A stretch of 42,101 bases of DNA from Deltaproteobacteria bacterium. Its GTDB lineage: Bacteria; Desulfobacterota; Desulfuromonadia; Desulfuromonadales; BM103. The position numbers and the translations under genes are program-made. The notes beneath the pieces were generated by a model, which did no database searches, was not told the origin of the DNA, and was given only the letters and a program-made list of their open reading frames with translations. The DNA lies in assembly GCA_024636215.1 (NCBI GenBank), contig JAGXHL010000090.1, forward strand, positions 1 to 42,101, read 5' to 3'. Of the stretch, positions 1-6,840 are shown in pieces (within the stretch, counting starts at the first letter, position 1; each line of letters begins with the position of its first letter).

Positions 1-575
1 AACAGGTTGGTAATAATGAGAGATTCATTATCACTTAAATGTCCGGTTTGCTCACCGATCCTTGCCATGGCAAAGAACTCCGTTCGACTGAAGATGTGGA
101 TGTCTTTGCCGTGAGAAATGAATTTCGTCAGGTACTCCGAGATACGGACTATCGGATAAAGCGCCACGACCAGGCTGTTCACAAAAAAAGCCGTTGGTAC
201 TGTTAACTTCGACCAGTAGAGAGCACCTATGGTTTTAGGAACAATTTCGGAAAGAAAAAGGATCAGCAACGTCATGATCGCAGAGAAGAGGCCAAACCAG
301 GTGCTTCCAAATACGACGGTGGCTTTGGCCCCGGCCATAATCGCTCCGACGGTGTGAGCGATGGTGTTCAAAGTCAAAATAGCGGCAAGAGAGCGATCCA
401 CATTGTCTTGTTTCAATCGCTTCAATAGCGTTGCAAGCTTTGGCTTTTTCTCCTTCTGTTCTTCGATATAAGAAGGCGTGATGCTCAGCAACACAGCCTC
501 TGCCACCGAGCAGAGAAACGAAAAGCACAGCGCCATCATCACATAGGCAATTAACAGTACGACATCAGTATTCAT
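1..575 (-). CDS. CNNM/DUF21-domain membrane protein (partial, C-terminus off window)
   Basis: This gene starts at the ATG read from 575 to 573 and is still open at base 1, so about 191 N-terminal residues are visible. The first 25 residues form a membrane segment (LLIAYVMMALCFSFLCS) followed by AEAVLLSI, close to the opening of CNNM/DUF21 transporters (CorC/HlyC, YfjD type), where a small-residue helix precedes a conserved AExA-like motif. Further hydrophobic segments lie at about 65-105 and 120-150, including the family-typical sequence FLSEIVPKTIGAL. CBS domains would be expected beyond the window edge. The family is linked to Mg2+/Co2+ efflux or membrane ion homeostasis; the substrate cannot be told here. 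No upstream operon partner is evident. Confidence 0.85.
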   Translation of the reverse strand, partial: MNTDVVLLIAYVMMALCFSFLCSVAEAVLLSITPSYIEEQKEKKPKLATLLKRLKQDNVDRSLAAILTLNTIAHTVGAIMAGAKATVVFGSTWFGLFSAIMTLLILFLSEIVPKTIGALYWSKLTVPTAFFVNSLVVALYPIVRISEYLTKFISHGKDIHIFSRTEFFAMARIGEQTGHLSDNESLIITNL

Positions 576-645
576 AACTATGAAAGTCCTCTATTTTATC
601 TCTGGATGCGATCAATTCCCTGTGATCGCGTAGCGCAGGCCAGAC

Positions 646-873
646 CTAATCCTGACCCGATTCGTCCTTCACGTCGACGTTACCTTTAAACCGGCGGATA
701 ATGCCGACCTGGGCGAAGTAGAGCGCCCGCAGGCCAAGGATGACTTTAAGCGTTCTTTGACGATTTAATAGAAGTAGTTTCTCTGCTTTTTTTGCCTGTA
801 CAGCAGAGAACTCTTCGTCCGCCTTGTTTCTTCGGTATGTTTTACATTTATTTAAATGTATAAGGAAAGACAA
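646..873 (-). CDS. Small hypothetical ORF, doubtful
   Basis: A 75-residue basic ORF, Lys/Arg-rich in its first two thirds, ends 70 bases upstream of the CNNM gene on the same strand. I see no recognisable motif, signal peptide or clear ribosome binding site. It could be a small leader gene or chance. The same DNA on the plus strand also shows a short open stretch, so the strand assignment is uncertain. Confidence 0.2.
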   Translation of the reverse strand: MSFLIHLNKCKTYRRNKADEEFSAVQAKKAEKLLLLNRQRTLKVILGLRALYFAQVGIIRRFKGNVDVKDESGQD

Positions 874-928
874 GTATAATCGGTTACTTGGATGTGACTA
901 GTCAACTTTTTGTGAAAAATTTTAAAAT

Positions 929-1261
929 GTGATGTCTGGTAACTCTCAAATGACCGTGGTTCAGTTGCTCAGGCGCTTAGATAGTGTCTATCCGGAAACT
1001 CCGGATGGGCAGAGTGAAGTTTTCGATCTGGAACCTCCTCCGCTTCACTTGCTAAATCGCTGGGCGTTGCTATATTTCATTCAACTGGGGTTTCCCTACA
1101 ACATTGACCCTCAATCTCGCTTAGGCAGAGCGATGACCACTGAAGGGAGGCGTTACCTTGAGAGCGACGGCATTCTTATTAGCATTGCTTTCTCTGCTTG
1201 CCCTTTTGTCAGCCTGTGGTGGGCACGCACGGTTATCGGCGCAAGCCGGGACCGGCGCTGA
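929..1261 (+). CDS. Hypothetical ORF overlapping the sugar dehydrogenase start, doubtful
   Basis: This 110-residue ORF begins at GTG 929 (or ATG 932) and overlaps the next gene by 104 bases. Its first 70 residues have an ordinary amino-acid mix (LLRRLDSVYPETPDGQ), but the end is simply the +1 reading of the lipoprotein signal of the next gene. No domain is recognised. The true gene, if any, may be a remnant. The rest of 874-1157 holds nothing else I can support beyond AT-rich sequence around 895-930 that could carry a promoter. Confidence 0.2.
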   Translation: MMSGNSQMTVVQLLRRLDSVYPETPDGQSEVFDLEPPPLHLLNRWALLYFIQLGFPYNIDPQSRLGRAMTTEGRRYLESDGILISIAFSACPFVSLWWARTVIGASRDRR

Positions 1262-2522
1262 TCCGCAATTGCCGCAACCCAACCCCCCGCTGATTCCCAC
1301 TGTCGAGATCGCACCAGCGGTCGGGTGGTCAGACGGCGTCACTCCGACCCCAGCCGCAAACATGGAGGTGACGGCCTTTGCCGTGGGTCTCGATCACCCT
1401 CGCTGGCTGTACGTCCTGCCAAATGGCGACGTGCTGGTCGCCGAGACCAACGCGCCACCAGGGAAAAGCGGAATCGATGGCATCAAGGGCTGGGTGATGA
1501 AACAGGTCAAGAAACGCACCGGTGCCGCGGTGCCGAGCGCCAACCGCATCACCCTGTTGCGCGATAGCGATGGCGACGGCAAGGCCGAATTCAGCAGCGT
1601 GTTTCTCCAGGGCCTGCATTCGCCGTTCGGCATGGCGCTGGTCGGCGACACATTGTACGTGGCCAACGCCAATGCATTATTGAAAGTGCCCTATCAGAGC
1701 GGTGAGACGACCATAACCGCCACACCCACCAAGGTTGTTGACCTGCCCGGCAAAGGCGACGAGTTGAACCACCACTGGACCAAGAGTCTGCTCGCCAGTA
1801 CCGATGGTACCCGCCTGTATGTGGGCGTCGGAGCCAACAGCAACATCGCCGAGAACGGCATGCATGTCGAGCACATGCGCGCCGCAATACTAGAGGTCGA
1901 TGTTGACACCGGCGCTACGCGGGTCTTCGCATCAGGCCTGCGCAACCCGGTGGGCCTGGACTGGGAGCCGCACACGGGGACGCTGTGGGCTGTTGTCAAC
2001 GAACGCGACGAACTCGGCAGCGATCTGGTACCCGATTACCTGACCTCGGTCCGCCGGGACGCTTTCTACGGCTGGCCCTACAGCTACTACGGCCAGCACA
2101 TCGATGAGCGGGTAAGCCCCCAACAACCAGAGCTGGTGGCTCTCGCAGTCTCACCTGATTTCGCACTCGGCGCGCATGTGGCGCCGTTGGGACTGGCTTT
2201 CAACCACAGTGACGTGGGCGACTTTGGTGAGGGCGCGTTTGTCGGCCTGCATGGTTCCTGGAATCGACGACCACTGAATGGCTATGAAGTCGTCTTTGTA
2301 CCATTTACCGACGGACGCCCGACCGGCCCAATGCAGGTCGTGCTGTCGGGCTTCGTGGACGCGAACGGCAACGCCCGCGGACGGCCAGTGGGAGTGACAT
2401 TGGATGGGCGTGGTGGTCTGCTGGTAGCCGATGACGTTGGCAACTCAGTATGGCGCGTAACGGCAGCGCAAGACCTGTCTGATGGTGACCCCACCAGGGC
2501 TTCCACTGTCGAGCCTCATTAA
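1158..2522 (+). CDS. Sorbosone/PQQ-dependent sugar dehydrogenase-like lipoprotein
   Basis: The 454-residue protein opens with a lipoprotein signal (hydrophobic 4-17, lipobox LLSAC), so it should be lipid-anchored outside the cytoplasmic membrane. The rest matches the six-bladed beta-propeller of the sorbosone/glucose dehydrogenase (GSDH) family: DHPRWLYVLPNGDVLVAETN near 80-100, a GLHSPFGMALVG blade, a GLRNPVGLDWEP blade and a late GLHGSWNRRPLNGYEV blade. Such enzymes oxidise sugars with PQQ at the propeller centre; PQQ use here is inferred from the family. The start is TTG at 1158, supported by the strong GGGAGG at 1145-1150. Codons are GC-rich, unlike the AT-rich DNA on both sides, suggesting a separate history. 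It stands alone with no PQQ genes nearby. Confidence 0.85.
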   Translation: MRATAFLLALLSLLALLSACGGHARLSAQAGTGADPQLPQPNPPLIPTVEIAPAVGWSDGVTPTPAANMEVTAFAVGLDHPRWLYVLPNGDVLVAETNAPPGKSGIDGIKGWVMKQVKKRTGAAVPSANRITLLRDSDGDGKAEFSSVFLQGLHSPFGMALVGDTLYVANANALLKVPYQSGETTITATPTKVVDLPGKGDELNHHWTKSLLASTDGTRLYVGVGANSNIAENGMHVEHMRAAILEVDVDTGATRVFASGLRNPVGLDWEPHTGTLWAVVNERDELGSDLVPDYLTSVRRDAFYGWPYSYYGQHIDERVSPQQPELVALAVSPDFALGAHVAPLGLAFNHSDVGDFGEGAFVGLHGSWNRRPLNGYEVVFVPFTDGRPTGPMQVVLSGFVDANGNARGRPVGVTLDGRGGLLVADDVGNSVWRVTAAQDLSDGDPTRASTVEPH

Positions 2523-3086
2523 GAAAACTCTTATAACCAGGAATTTGAAAGGAACTAGTAGCCGTTTGTAGAGTCTGGCACTACAAACCCTGCTATGCAG
2601 GAACAATGCACTCAGAGGAGTCATTGCTCGGGCTGTTCACGTCACAATTTGTTAGACACGGAGAAGACCAAAGCCTCATCCTCAGCACCGACTATGCTGA
2701 AACGGTTGGTACTACCCAGGAATACGCAAATTAAAACGTAAATACGAGTTTATCAAAAAGGTTGATGAGATGATCCAGTGTTCCCGCACCATACCAGACA
2801 GGCGTTTCACAGACCGCGTTCTCAATTAAATACGATTGAAAAGGCCTTTCATTAAGTACGTTCCATCATTACAGTTACGGCTGTGGCCATAGTAGTCGTC
2901 ATCATGATGATTATAATCAATGACATTATTACACTTTTATTTCATTCGATCTCTGGCTCGTCTCATGCCATCGAAAATTGGTGCGGAGATGTCATCCGGG
3001 AAACCCTTGGGTAACTTGTTACCCACATTCTCAATCACTTGTTCCATCCCCCCGAGAATTTATGGCCTATTGGCTATATTTTTTAC
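2523..3086. other. Gene-free stretch between sugar dehydrogenase and hipB-like remnant
   Basis: No complete gene is supported here. A short plus-strand open stretch at about 2715-2830 ends with residues resembling ordinary protein (KRKYEFIKKVDEMIQ) but has no start and no recognised family, so it may be the tail of a decayed gene. The DNA becomes AT-rich after 2820. Confidence 0.4.
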
Positions 3087-3108
3087 TTTATAGCTTAATA
3101 GCTATAAA
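3087..3108 (+). promoter_or_regulatory. Palindromic operator ahead of the hipB-like gene
   Basis: A perfect 9-bp inverted repeat, TTTATAGCT-taat-AGCTATAAA, lies 19 bases upstream of the hipB-like ATG and overlaps a TATAAA-like box. Xre/HipB antitoxins usually bind such sites to repress their own promoter. The site is read directly from sequence; its use as an operator is inferred. Confidence 0.55.
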
Positions 3109-3127
3109 CCTAGGGAAGGAGCACCCC

Positions 3128-3469
3128 ATGAGCACACAGACCACATCGCCAACAAGCCTTGGGATGATATTGCGGTCCGCGCGAAAAAGGAAAGGGCTCA
3201 GCCAAACAGAGGCAGGCAAATCAGTTGGAATTGAATTACAGCTTACAGTTCAACTGCTCGGTTCTATTCTCATCGGTGGAGTCCAGTGGGAGTTTAGGGG
3301 GGATAGGATATTATTCTGTTATAGCTTGCCGCATGATCTCAGCAATTCTGTTACATCACCAACAACATCTGCTTTTGTGTCGTTGGCTTCGTCACCACTT
3401 TGCCCGAGGAATTCAACAACTCTGACGGGACCCGTCGCATCTTCCTCAAGAAACCCGTCTTGGAGATAA
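3128..3469 (+). pseudogene. Truncated HipB/Xre-family antitoxin gene
   Basis: From ATG 3128, with AAGGAG 7 bases upstream, the product begins like a HipB-type HTH antitoxin: TSLGMILRSARKRKGLSQTEAGKSVGIE, which is helix 1 to helix 3 of a lambda-repressor-like domain. After about residue 36 (base ~3236) the expected recognition helix and fifth helix are missing and the frame runs on through unrelated sequence to a stop at 3469, crossing the antisense end of the neighbouring nucleotidyltransferase. No hipA follows. The simplest reading is that a DNA insertion or deletion cut the antitoxin gene and removed its toxin partner. The intact operator upstream fits a formerly autoregulated toxin-antitoxin locus. 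Confidence 0.65.
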
Positions 3470-4134
3470 CCGAGTGCTTCCTGTCCGGGTTTGGTTTCAA
3501 GAAGGGGCAGTAGAAAGGCGGCCACCTCGTCAATTCCGTTTCCATAATATCTGATCATGAAATGAAGGTCATAGGCGTCTTTGGGTTCCCGTCGTAAATG
3601 AAGGGCCATGGCCTTCAGGATTATAAAAGAGCCAGGGTTGCAAGCGTAAACGGTGCGTGTAGCTTTCTCCCCCCAGATTGTGCTTCCTGTTATTGTTACC
3701 GGTATGCGGTTCTGAAAGGCAAGTTCGAGTCCGGGAGTAATGATCGCTGCAAAATCTGGTGTCAAGTTTTGCAGCTTACCTCCTTCTGCATCCTCATTGA
3801 TTTTAGGAATTAAAAAATCGACTTTGAGTTTCGGATTCTTTGACTATACCCACCGTTGACGTACGGTATGGTCCCGGTCTGTTCTGTCAGGTTCGAATCC
3901 TGGCTTCAGCATTAGTTCCGAGACAGAAGCGTAGCGTTTTTCATTCAGGATGTACAAATCTAGGCCAAGGTCGAGGTCCATCGTTCCTATGTGCGGGAAA
4001 TCCCCGGCAGGAATATTTTCTGACGGAATAATGAGCGAAGGGACAAGCCCTCCAACAATGACCAGATCATTCAGGTAGTCCCCTAGAACTGTCGCTACAG
4101 AGAGTAGGCTATAGATCGAATCCGTAGAACCTGT
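3319..4134 (-). pseudogene. AbiEii-like nucleotidyltransferase, no start codon and internal amber stop
   Basis: Read on the minus strand, one frame from 4134 to 3319 encodes a nucleotidyltransferase of the AbiEii/DUF1814-like group. It has VIVGGLVPSLI, then GTMDLDLGLDL (the metal-binding DxD), VRQRWV, then KVDFLIP, ITPGLELAFQNR and KDAYDLHFMIRYYG. A single TAG at 3846-3844 interrupts this frame exactly between RQRWV and SKNPKLKVDFL, with no frameshift on either side. The frame also lacks any ATG, GTG or TTG after the upstream stop at 4137-4135, so 10-20 N-terminal residues seem lost. A 148-residue C-terminal piece could still be made from an ATG at 3765. In intact systems such proteins act as toxins paired with a winged-helix antitoxin; here it ends a minus-strand operon and is probably dead. 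Confidence 0.75.
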
Positions 4135-4472
4135 TTATGGCTGACTGTAGCGTTGAGGTAATGTTCGACCAGATTGATAATGCCTCTGGTCGAGATTCGA
4201 CTCTTTTCTGGGGCATTGAGGTAGCATTTCAGGACGTAGCGTTCGACTCTGGTCAACTCCGGTTTCTGAATCAGATCCATACGTCGCGCATGGGAAAATT
4301 CTGCCAGAGCCATACGCAGAAACCATTCGGTGCGCCACATGGAACGGATGATCTCCAGAGCCCTGAGTTCATCCTCCCGAAGCGGGTTAGCAACGATTCC
4401 TGCTCGATGCATTTTCCACAATAGCTTTTCCGGTAAGCCAACTCTTTGTGCGGTAGTTTTATAGTCAGTCAT
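4095..4472 (-). CDS. Hypothetical protein with N-terminal HTH-like segment
   Basis: This encodes 125 residues from ATG 4472-4470, chosen over an upstream ATG because GGAGG sits 4 bases before it and because its start overlaps the stop of the gene before it by 8 bases. The N-terminus (YKTTAQRVGLPEKLLWKMHRAG) looks like a short helix-turn-helix, and the rest is mostly helical and basic. I do not recognise a named family. It lies directly before the broken nucleotidyltransferase, the usual place of a partner or antitoxin, but its last 40 bases share DNA with that frame, so a deletion may have fused the two. A regulatory role is a guess from context. Confidence 0.55.
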   Translation of the reverse strand: MTDYKTTAQRVGLPEKLLWKMHRAGIVANPLREDELRALEIIRSMWRTEWFLRMALAEFSHARRMDLIQKPELTRVERYVLKCYLNAPEKSRISTRGIINLVEHYLNATVSHKQVLRIRSIAYSL

Positions 4473-5028
4473 AATGTCCTCCAGAAGTTGATTTATTAGC
4501 GGTGCACTCTTCCCACGCCAGTGCCTTCGCTGTTGCATTAATCGACACATCTGACAATTGAAGTGCCGGGTAGGCCGATGACACCATACTCATAAATTTG
4601 TTGCGCTCTTTTGCCGGCAGTAATTGCCAATAGCTATCAAGGCGGGCATCCTGTTGCTCAGCATCAACTTTCCTGCGTTTAAGATCTTCTTGTTCCGCAG
4701 TCTTTTTTTTCTCAATGGCACGCACTTTGGCTTGACGTTTTGCAACAGGTTCATACCAGCCAGGTACGACCAGGGCATTGCAGAGTGACTGGAGATAGCC
4801 GCCTGGATTGCGAATTTCTTCGCGGTCCCGGCGCCAGGTCTCAGCAGCGATATCAGCGGCCAGTTGCAGTTGCTCATGCCCGTGCCGTTGGGCCAGAGCT
4901 TGCAGCTCCCGTTCAGCGACAGAGTTCAGGACAGTTCCGTTCAATAAATGGCGAATGATCGCTGTTGTTGTCTCTTCATTTTTTGATTCTTTTGTTTGAA
5001 TCTCTTTGGGTGTTCTTGCCGGCACCAC
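4465..5028 (-). CDS. Hypothetical coiled-coil protein of the AlpA operon
   Basis: A 187-residue ORF overlaps the preceding gene by 88 bases; a TTG at 4944-4942 overlapping that gene's stop (TTGA) is an alternative start that would remove the overlap. The middle contains RNPGGYLQSLCNALVVPGW, the kind of segment found after winged-helix replication/partition-like proteins of integrative elements. A Lys/Glu/Gln-rich helix follows at about 100-130, probably a coiled coil. No enzyme motif is visible. It belongs to the minus-strand chain AlpA, winged-helix protein, this gene, next gene. Function is unknown; a role in element maintenance is inferred from neighbours only. Confidence 0.55.
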   Translation of the reverse strand: MVPARTPKEIQTKESKNEETTTAIIRHLLNGTVLNSVAERELQALAQRHGHEQLQLAADIAAETWRRDREEIRNPGGYLQSLCNALVVPGWYEPVAKRQAKVRAIEKKKTAEQEDLKRRKVDAEQQDARLDSYWQLLPAKERNKFMSMVSSAYPALQLSDVSINATAKALAWEECTANKSTSGGHYD

Positions 5029-5393
5029 ATGGTGTCGTTTTGAACACCATGGGTGGAGTGACCAGCAGGAAAATGGAATATTTCATGCCAGAGGAAAACG
5101 TAGACATTTGAAGCCGGAGCTCCATCGTTGCGCCAACGGCTGACGGCTTTGATCAAACCGAAGTTTTCCAAATCACGTACGGCCTTGATCGCACATCTGC
5201 GTTCTACTCCGACTTCCCGCGCCAGGCTTCGATAGCTCGGGAAGGCTTCCCCATTTTCACCAGCATATTGACAGAGTCTGCCGAAAATCAGTTTGGCTCT
5301 GGCGGATAAATCACAGCACCTCAGTACCGCGTTGGGAATGAAGCAGCCATTGAACATCCTCCAGGGATTGTAGATATCACCTGGTGCTGGCAT
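4941..5393 (-). CDS. Helix-turn-helix (winged) DNA-binding protein of an integrative element
   Basis: The 150-residue product carries a winged-helix domain at about 25-90: LSARAKLIFGRLCQYAG, then FPSYRSLAREVGVERRCAIKAVRDLENFGLI, the layout of replication-initiator-like HTH_36 proteins found in phage and plasmid-like elements. The C-terminal 40 residues are Lys/Gln-rich. Its ATG at 5393-5391 touches the AlpA stop, with GGAGGGG inside the end of alpA as ribosome binding site, so the two are translated as a unit. It overlaps the next gene by 88 bases. It probably regulates or helps replicate the element; this is inferred from family and context. Confidence 0.7.
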   Translation of the reverse strand: MPAPGDIYNPWRMFNGCFIPNAVLRCCDLSARAKLIFGRLCQYAGENGEAFPSYRSLAREVGVERRCAIKAVRDLENFGLIKAVSRWRNDGAPASNVYVFLWHEIFHFPAGHSTHGVQNDTMWCRQEHPKRFKQKNQKMKRQQQRSFAIY

Positions 5394-5654
5394 CTACCCC
5401 TCCGTCAGTGGTTCGTTCGACTTGTCGTTGGGTTGATAGGTGCCGTTAATCAAAGCCAGAATATCTTCGACACGCCAGCAGGTTGTCCGGGGGCCCAGCT
5501 TTTGGGGTTTTGGATAGCGCCCGCTGCGGCACCCTTCCCACCAACCGCTTTTGGAAATGGGGATGATGGGCGGGATCGGTGGATCAGCTTTGGGGTTTCC
5601 GATGATCTGACTCAGGCGCAGATATCCGGTTTCAGGGATTGGGTTGTTGGCCAT
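5394..5654 (-). CDS. AlpA-family excisionase/transcriptional regulator
   Basis: This 86-residue protein has the AlpA/MerR-like excisionase fold: TGYLRLSQIIG near the start, then PPIPPIIPISKSGWWEGCRSGRYPKPQKLGPRTTCWRVEDI split over the canonical helix, loop and W-R-x-x-DI ending. AlpA proteins activate integrase genes or direct excision of prophages and islands. The ATG is preceded by AGGAGG at 7 bases. It heads a minus-strand operon reaching to the nucleotidyltransferase remnant. No integrase gene is found in the window, so the element is probably immobile. Confidence 0.85.
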   Translation of the reverse strand: MANNPIPETGYLRLSQIIGNPKADPPIPPIIPISKSGWWEGCRSGRYPKPQKLGPRTTCWRVEDILALINGTYQPNDKSNEPLTEG

Positions 5655-6371
5655 GGTTTTCCTCCTTTTGGTTCAGCGTGGATAGGGAAATGTTTTTCGT
5701 CTTTGCTGATTGAATAGGGAGGAGGGGAAGCTGATTCCAGTCGAAGATGGACAGGATGAAGTGAATAAATTGCGGTCAGTCCATTACTGGCCAGGAAAGA
5801 ATTGACGGTAAAGATGCCATCAGGAAGAGAATTTTTCTGCGACGCAATTCGGACTGAACAGGGACATTTCCCAGAGACAATAACAACCTTTATTAATTGC
5901 TGTTTTTCCATAAGAAACTTCACGGTATTCTTGATCCAGGTAGCGGTAGGGCCGTCGTGCTCGGAGAGCTTCTGTCCATCCAGCAATGGGTTAATCAACA
6001 ATATTTTCTATTTGGGTAGTCCTGCTGCTTTCGAGAATGATACGGCCATTCTTGGTTCATGACAGGGTGCTCTAAGTCCCCTAGCTGTTATCCAAGAAGC
6101 AAACAAAAATTGACGCAGTCGTTATGCGAGTAATCCATGTGGAGGGAGGTCCATGCTGGCAGGAAAATTCTAAGGCTTGGATCTGATGGGCGGTCTGTGA
6201 CCGCTGAGGCTTGGTAGCTAAAGGGACGTTTGCTGGCGGTTTGGTGACCTGGGCGGAAAAAGGCGCGGTGTTGAGAGGTGTCCGAAAAGACTGGTAGTTT
6301 CATCGTCTATTTTATATGATGAGCCGTCTTTAAGTCATTGTAATGTTATCCGTGATCCACGGAAAAATTTG
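5655..6371. other. Gene-poor stretch upstream of alpA
   Basis: This stretch contains one copy of a 144-bp direct repeat (5796-5939) and otherwise no gene I can support. Short open frames exist on both strands over the repeat, but neither extends beyond it in the second copy in a consistent way. An integrase would be expected near an AlpA gene and none is visible. Confidence 0.45.
5796..5939 (+). repeat. 144-bp direct repeat, copy 1
   Basis: Bases 5796-5939 match 11749-11892 in the same orientation without gaps and with five substitutions (about 96-97 percent identity by eye). The copies lie 5,953 bp apart and bracket the RNA/SNF2/SWIM/nucleotidyltransferase block. Both strands are open across the repeat, so it may be a gene fragment; no family is recognised. 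Confidence 0.9.
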
Positions 6372-6400
6372 TTGATACATCGAGGGCCGTTGGGTGATAT
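6372..6400 (+). promoter_or_regulatory. Promoter of orphan Abi-type RNA
   Basis: TTGATA at 6372-6377 and TGATAT at 6395-6400 are 17 bases apart and sit 12 bases before the conserved ACCCGCC stem. The copy at 14.6 kb has the same geometry with different spacer sequence, which supports a real promoter. Confidence 0.55.
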
Positions 6401-6406
6401 CTCAGA

Positions 6407-6456
6407 CAACACACCCGCCACGCCTCTCCACGATGCGCACCCCGGCGGGTATTTTT
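6407..6456 (+). ncRNA. Orphan Abi-type structured small RNA
   Basis: A compact hairpin unit, ACCCGCC (6413-6419) paired with GGCGGGT (6444-6450) and followed by a T run (6452-6456), encloses ACGCCTCT and ATGCGCA. The same elements in the same order occur directly before the Abi_2 gene at 14.67 kb, while spacer and loop sequences differ. Such RNAs are known ahead of Abi_2/AbiF-type genes (abiF RNA motif). Here the following ATG opens only a short broken frame, so the RNA has lost its toxin gene or acts alone. The 3' hairpin plus T run would also act as a terminator. Confidence 0.6.
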
Positions 6457-6627
6457 ATGTCTGATCAGCTGAAACAGGCCGACAGTAAACCGAAATCTCG
6501 CTGCGGGTCCTGCGGCCCTGGTGGCTTGTGAATTGAATACACCCTCCCGAAGAAGCCTGGTAGCCGTCTCCAGAAATATCGGCTGACTGTTGCAGGGAAC
6601 CAATTTCTGAAGTCTCTGCAGGAATAA
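6457..6627 (+). pseudogene. Remnant ending in a winged-helix tail (Fic/RecG-like protein C-terminus)
   Basis: The frame from ATG 6457 stops at TGA 6529, then continues in the same frame to TAA 6625 as IEYTLPKKPGSRLQKYRLT and a short tail. That segment matches the wing of the C-terminal winged helix common in Fic proteins and AlbA_2/RecG-like ATP-binding proteins (IEYT-P-KPxSRLQKYRLT). The first part (MSDQLKQADSK) has no match I know. The piece is about a tenth of such proteins, so it is a remnant joined to the RNA unit by deletion. Confidence 0.5.
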
Positions 6628-6793
6628 GTTCATCGATCTCAACCAGCGCAGCGTGGCCGAACAGTGGCACGCTGTTACCACCTCCTTCGAGCAAGCCAAT
6701 GCCACCGATCACCCCATACGTAATCGATTGGCACGCATCACCGATGACAGCCCCGAGCTGCTGGCCGTAATCAAGGCAGAAGGTCAGGTCTAA
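6611..6793 (+). pseudogene. C-terminal fragment of an unidentified protein
   Basis: The frame 6611-6793 lacks a start codon but reads like real protein from about 6629: IDLNQRSVAEQWHAVTTSF, continuing with an acidic and helical end to VIKAEGQV. It overlaps the winged-helix remnant by 17 bases in another frame. I do not recognise the family. It ends 47 bases before the SNF2 gene. Confidence 0.4.
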
Positions 6794-6840
6794 ACGTAGA
6801 AGCACGGTATGCCGTACCCCTACATACAGAAAGGTCTCAG

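Noticed and set aside
646..760. Plus-strand open stretch opposite the small minus-strand ORF
   Set aside because: It reads somewhat like protein but lacks a start codon and a recognisable family.
3885..3915. tRNA-like T-loop sequence (GGTTCGAATCC)
   Set aside because: It lies within the coding frame of the nucleotidyltransferase remnant and no tRNA body or acceptor stem surrounds it.
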